Below, in pieces: positions 61,376 to 64,000 of a stretch of DNA of 64,000 nt (within the stretch, counting starts at the first letter, position 1; each line of letters begins with the position of its first letter). The notes beneath the pieces are model-generated. The model saw nothing but the letters and a program-made list of their open reading frames with translations, was not told the DNA's origin and did not search any database. Both the position numbers and the translations under genes were made by a program. Source of the DNA: Caulobacteraceae bacterium. GTDB lineage: Bacteria; Pseudomonadota; Alphaproteobacteria; Caulobacterales; Caulobacteraceae. Location of the stretch: positions 144,219-208,218 of the forward strand of contig JAIXZX010000002.1 of the NCBI GenBank assembly GCA_027489335.1. The letters are read 5' to 3'.

Positions 61376-63868
61376 ATGCAGAGCGCGAGCAGCTACGCCG
61401 CCCTGGCCGAGATACGGCAAAAAGACCTGCCCATGCGCCTGGGCTTCGCCCTGTTCCTGGCGGTGGGCGGAGCGGTGTTCGCCGGCCCCCTGGGTGCGGC
61501 CATCTGGATCGCCGCCGTGCTGGTCGGCCAGGGCCTGGACGCCCTTCTGGCCCGGGCCATCATCCGCCGGGGGGGCGCCGGGCGGAGTCTGGCTCGTCTC
61601 TATATCGCCTCCATAACGCTCAGCGCGGCGGTCTATTCCAGCATCAGCGCCTACACCTGGTTCGAGGGCGGGCTCGCCGGCAAGCTGTTCGCCATACTGA
61701 CGCCGGCCGGCGCGCTGCTGAACGCCGCCCTCCAGCTGGAGCGCGCGCCCCGCGGCCAGATCCCGGTCTGGGGACCGCACTTAGCCTTCCTACTGGGTTT
61801 GCCCCTGGTGAGCGGCATCCACTCACCCGAACCTGACCTTCCCCAGATGGCCTTCGTCTCCCTGGGCGGCGTGGTCTATGTGGCCCATCTCGTCATCGCG
61901 GTGCGGAAGTTCCGCCAGCACAATCAGGACAAGCGGCGGGACGCCGCCGCCCTGCGGGAGATGCAGTCGACGCTCTCGGCCTTCGTGGCCACGGTGCCAG
62001 CCTCGGTCATGGTCACGGACACGCAGATGCGGGTGCTGGAGGCGAGCCCAAGCTGGCTGGCCGCTTTCGGCCTGACCTTAGAGGAGACCCGCGGCCGGAC
62101 CGTTTATGACCTCGCGCCAGACTATTTCGAACGCTTCCGACCAGTCTATGAACGCTGCCTGGCTGGCGAACAGATCCAGGGTAGCCGGCTGCCCGGCCCG
62201 GCCGGCGCGGGTAATCCGATTTATCTGCGGGCCGAGCTTACGCCCTGGAGGGACGGACGCGGCGAGGTCGGCGGCCTGATCTCCGCCGCCCTGGACATCA
62301 CGGAGATGGTCGAGGCCCTGGAGCGCACCGAGCGGTCACAACAGCGCCTGCAGATGGCCCTGGAGATCGCCGACCTTCACGTATGGGAGTGTGACTACGT
62401 CCACCATACCGTTGAGACCGAAGGCGCCGCCAGCACCTTCTTCGACGGCGAAGTGGATCAGGAGGCCTTCCTACGCGACAGCCACATCACCATCGACCCT
62501 CGGGACCGGGCCCTGATCGCCGACGAATGGACCACGGCGGTGCTGGCGGACCGTCCTTTCCACCCTGAATACCGCATCCACCGCAAGGACGGCAAAGAGG
62601 TCTGGGCCACCTGTGCGGTCAGGCTGATCCGCGACGAGAAGGGCCAGCCTGTGCGCCTGATCGGCGCCATGCAGAACATCACCGAGCGGAAACGGTCCGA
62701 GGCCGCCATACTTCAGGCCCGCGATGAGGCTCAGGCCGCGAACCGGGCCAAGAGCGCCTTCCTGGCCACAATGAGCCACGAGATCCGAACCCCTCTGAAC
62801 GGGGTGATCGGCATGGCCCAGGCCATGACGAACGATCAACTGACACCCGCCCAACAGGAACGGATCGAGGTGATCCGTCAGTCCGGTGAGACCCTGCTGG
62901 CCATCCTCAACGATGTGCTCGACCTGGCCAAGATCGAGGCTGGAAAGCTCGATCTGGAGATCACCGAGTTCGACCTGACCCGCCTTGTCGCCGGCGCGCA
63001 CGGGGCCTTCACGGCCCTGGCCGAGCGGAAGGGCCTGGACTTCAGTCTAGCGGTGGAGCCGCAGGCCCGGGGCCGCTACCGGTCGGACTCAACGCGCATC
63101 CGGCAGATCCTTTACAACCTGATCTCCAACGCCCTGAAATTCACCGACGAGGGCGAGGTCGCTGTGCGGGTGGCCGCTGCGCCCGAGGGCCTGCAGCTCG
63201 AGGTCAGCGACACCGGGTGCGGTATGTCCGAGGAGGTGCTGGGGCGTCTGTTCGGCCGCTTTGAACAGGCCGATCCGTCCACGACCCGGCGCTTCGGTGG
63301 CACAGGCCTGGGCCTCGCCATCAGCCGCGAGCTGGCCGACCTCCTGGGGGCGAGCCTCACGGCCGAGAGCGCGCCCGAGGGGGGCAGCCGCTTCGTACTC
63401 ACCCTGCCCCTCGTCCGGCTAGGCCCGGAAGACAGCCGCCCGGTGGCGACGACCGCCGCCCCTGTGACAGCGCCTGCCACCCTCAAGGTGCTGGCGGCCG
63501 AGGATAACGCCGTCAACCAGTTGGTCCTGAAGACCCTGCTCCACGCCGTCGGGGTCGAACCGGTGGTGGTGAGCGATGGAATGCAGGCCGTGGCCGCCTG
63601 GCGCGCCGAGCCCTGGGACGTGGTGCTGATGGACGTGCAGATGCCCCTGCTCGACGGCCCCGCCGCAACCCGGGCCATCCGCGAGGAAGAGGCCCGGACC
63701 GGCCGCCCTCGCACCCCCATCATCGCGCTAACCGCCAACGCCATGGCCAATCAGGTAGAGGCCTATTTTGAGGCTGGAATGGACGGTTACGTGTCGAAGC
63801 CCATCGACGCGGCCAAGCTCTACGAAGCCCTGAGCGCCCTGCCTGAGCCCGAGGCCACCGAGGCCTGA
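61376..63868 (+). CDS. Hybrid sensor histidine kinase (PAS-PAS-HK-REC)
   Basis: An 830-residue hybrid kinase. About six membrane helices occupy residues 20-180, two PAS domains follow (about 195-310 and 320-450), then the phospho-acceptor H468 in MSHEIRTPLNGVIG. ATP-binding boxes are NLISNALKFTDEGE, DTGCGMSEEV and FGGTGLGLAISRELADLLGA, and a C-terminal receiver has its phosphorylation site at D753 in LMDVQMPLLDG. The second PAS matches PAS_3 with HRKDGKEVWATCAVRLIRDE. GGGGAG lies four bases before the ATG at 61376. The sequence just upstream (from 61143) holds no gene. A receiver-bearing or HPt partner must be elsewhere. Confidence 0.92.
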   Translation: MQSASSYAALAEIRQKDLPMRLGFALFLAVGGAVFAGPLGAAIWIAAVLVGQGLDALLARAIIRRGGAGRSLARLYIASITLSAAVYSSISAYTWFEGGLAGKLFAILTPAGALLNAALQLERAPRGQIPVWGPHLAFLLGLPLVSGIHSPEPDLPQMAFVSLGGVVYVAHLVIAVRKFRQHNQDKRRDAAALREMQSTLSAFVATVPASVMVTDTQMRVLEASPSWLAAFGLTLEETRGRTVYDLAPDYFERFRPVYERCLAGEQIQGSRLPGPAGAGNPIYLRAELTPWRDGRGEVGGLISAALDITEMVEALERTERSQQRLQMALEIADLHVWECDYVHHTVETEGAASTFFDGEVDQEAFLRDSHITIDPRDRALIADEWTTAVLADRPFHPEYRIHRKDGKEVWATCAVRLIRDEKGQPVRLIGAMQNITERKRSEAAILQARDEAQAANRAKSAFLATMSHEIRTPLNGVIGMAQAMTNDQLTPAQQERIEVIRQSGETLLAILNDVLDLAKIEAGKLDLEITEFDLTRLVAGAHGAFTALAERKGLDFSLAVEPQARGRYRSDSTRIRQILYNLISNALKFTDEGEVAVRVAAAPEGLQLEVSDTGCGMSEEVLGRLFGRFEQADPSTTRRFGGTGLGLAISRELADLLGASLTAESAPEGGSRFVLTLPLVRLGPEDSRPVATTAAPVTAPATLKVLAAEDNAVNQLVLKTLLHAVGVEPVVVSDGMQAVAAWRAEPWDVVLMDVQMPLLDGPAATRAIREEEARTGRPRTPIIALTANAMANQVEAYFEAGMDGYVSKPIDAAKLYEALSALPEPEATEA

Positions 63869-63886
63869 CGGGGGAGTAAACATCAA

Positions 63887-63919
63887 AAAGCCGCCGGACG
63901 GGATGCGTCAGGCGGCTTT
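63887..63919. terminator. Bidirectional terminator between kinase and tRNA genes
   Basis: AAAGCCGCC and GGCGGCTTT form a nine-base stem with a 15-base loop. On the minus strand it is followed by TTTTT, a good terminator for the tRNA; on the plus strand it is followed by GAGGTGTTTT. Confidence 0.7.
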
Positions 63920-63928
63920 GAGGTGTTT

Positions 63929-64000
<72 letters not shown>

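Overview
This window is a 64 kb piece of a high-GC alphaproteobacterial chromosome, most likely Caulobacterales (Caulobacter or Phenylobacterium type). The grounds are the gene order mreB-mreC-mreD-mrdA-rodA, two large TonB-dependent receptors with TTG or strongly SD-led starts, DUF1176/DUF2171/DUF4169 proteins, an HWE-type histidine kinase, the Coq4 protein, and a DgcN/DgcA D-glutamate cluster. Genes are tightly packed on both strands, often with 4-base ATGA or tail-to-tail overlaps. No CRISPR array, insertion sequence or prophage module was seen.

Layout. 1-2700: a small accessory-looking stretch with an edge-truncated unknown protein, a vapBC toxin-antitoxin pair, an ArsR/SRPBCC pair and an orphan gene. 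2.8-13.7 kb: housekeeping and transport genes (GFA protein, TonB receptor, zinc-type oxidoreductase, pyroglutamyl-peptidase-like protein, two MFS transporters, DUF1176 and DUF423 proteins, epoxide hydrolase, proline iminopeptidase). 13.7-19.6 kb: the rod-shape operon. 19.9-28.6 kb: an EamA transporter, leuA with a leucine-rich leader peptide and alternative hairpins, a VTT-domain membrane protein, a lipoprotein, aspartate aminotransferase, a CHASE-HWE kinase, Coq4 and several small proteins. 28.6-37.1 kb: an N-acyl-D-amino-acid deacylase locus in which a TonB receptor is flanked by three deacylase genes under two mirrored promoter elements; one deacylase gene carries a nonsense codon that separates its signal peptide from its enzyme. 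37.2-43.9 kb: a MoxR/Bat operon with BatB-BatC and BatD-BatE style fusions. 43.9-48.3 kb: a dgcR-dgcN-dgcA-symporter cluster for D-glutamate. 48.4-50.5 kb: PepSY and DUF2946 proteins. 50.6-53.8 kb: modE divergent from modABC, with a clear ModE box between them. 53.8-61.1 kb: an acyl-CoA catabolic cluster (hydrolase, acyl-CoA dehydrogenase, amidohydrolase, hotdog protein, CoA ligase) with two TetR-family regulators, one of them fused to a second helix-turn-helix. 61.4-63.9 kb: a hybrid histidine kinase. The window ends inside an initiator tRNA gene.

How the parts may work together. The deacylase/TonB-receptor locus and the Dgc cluster, only about 7 kb apart, suggest a D-amino-acid theme: uptake of N-acyl-D-amino-acid material through the outer membrane, periplasmic deacylation, import of free D-glutamate by the symporter and conversion to the L-form. 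That link is inference. The most noteworthy observations are the 55-bp promoter element repeated in both orientations at 32.1-32.4 kb, the severed deacylase, the leuA attenuator, the fused Bat proteins and the double-HTH TetR regulator.
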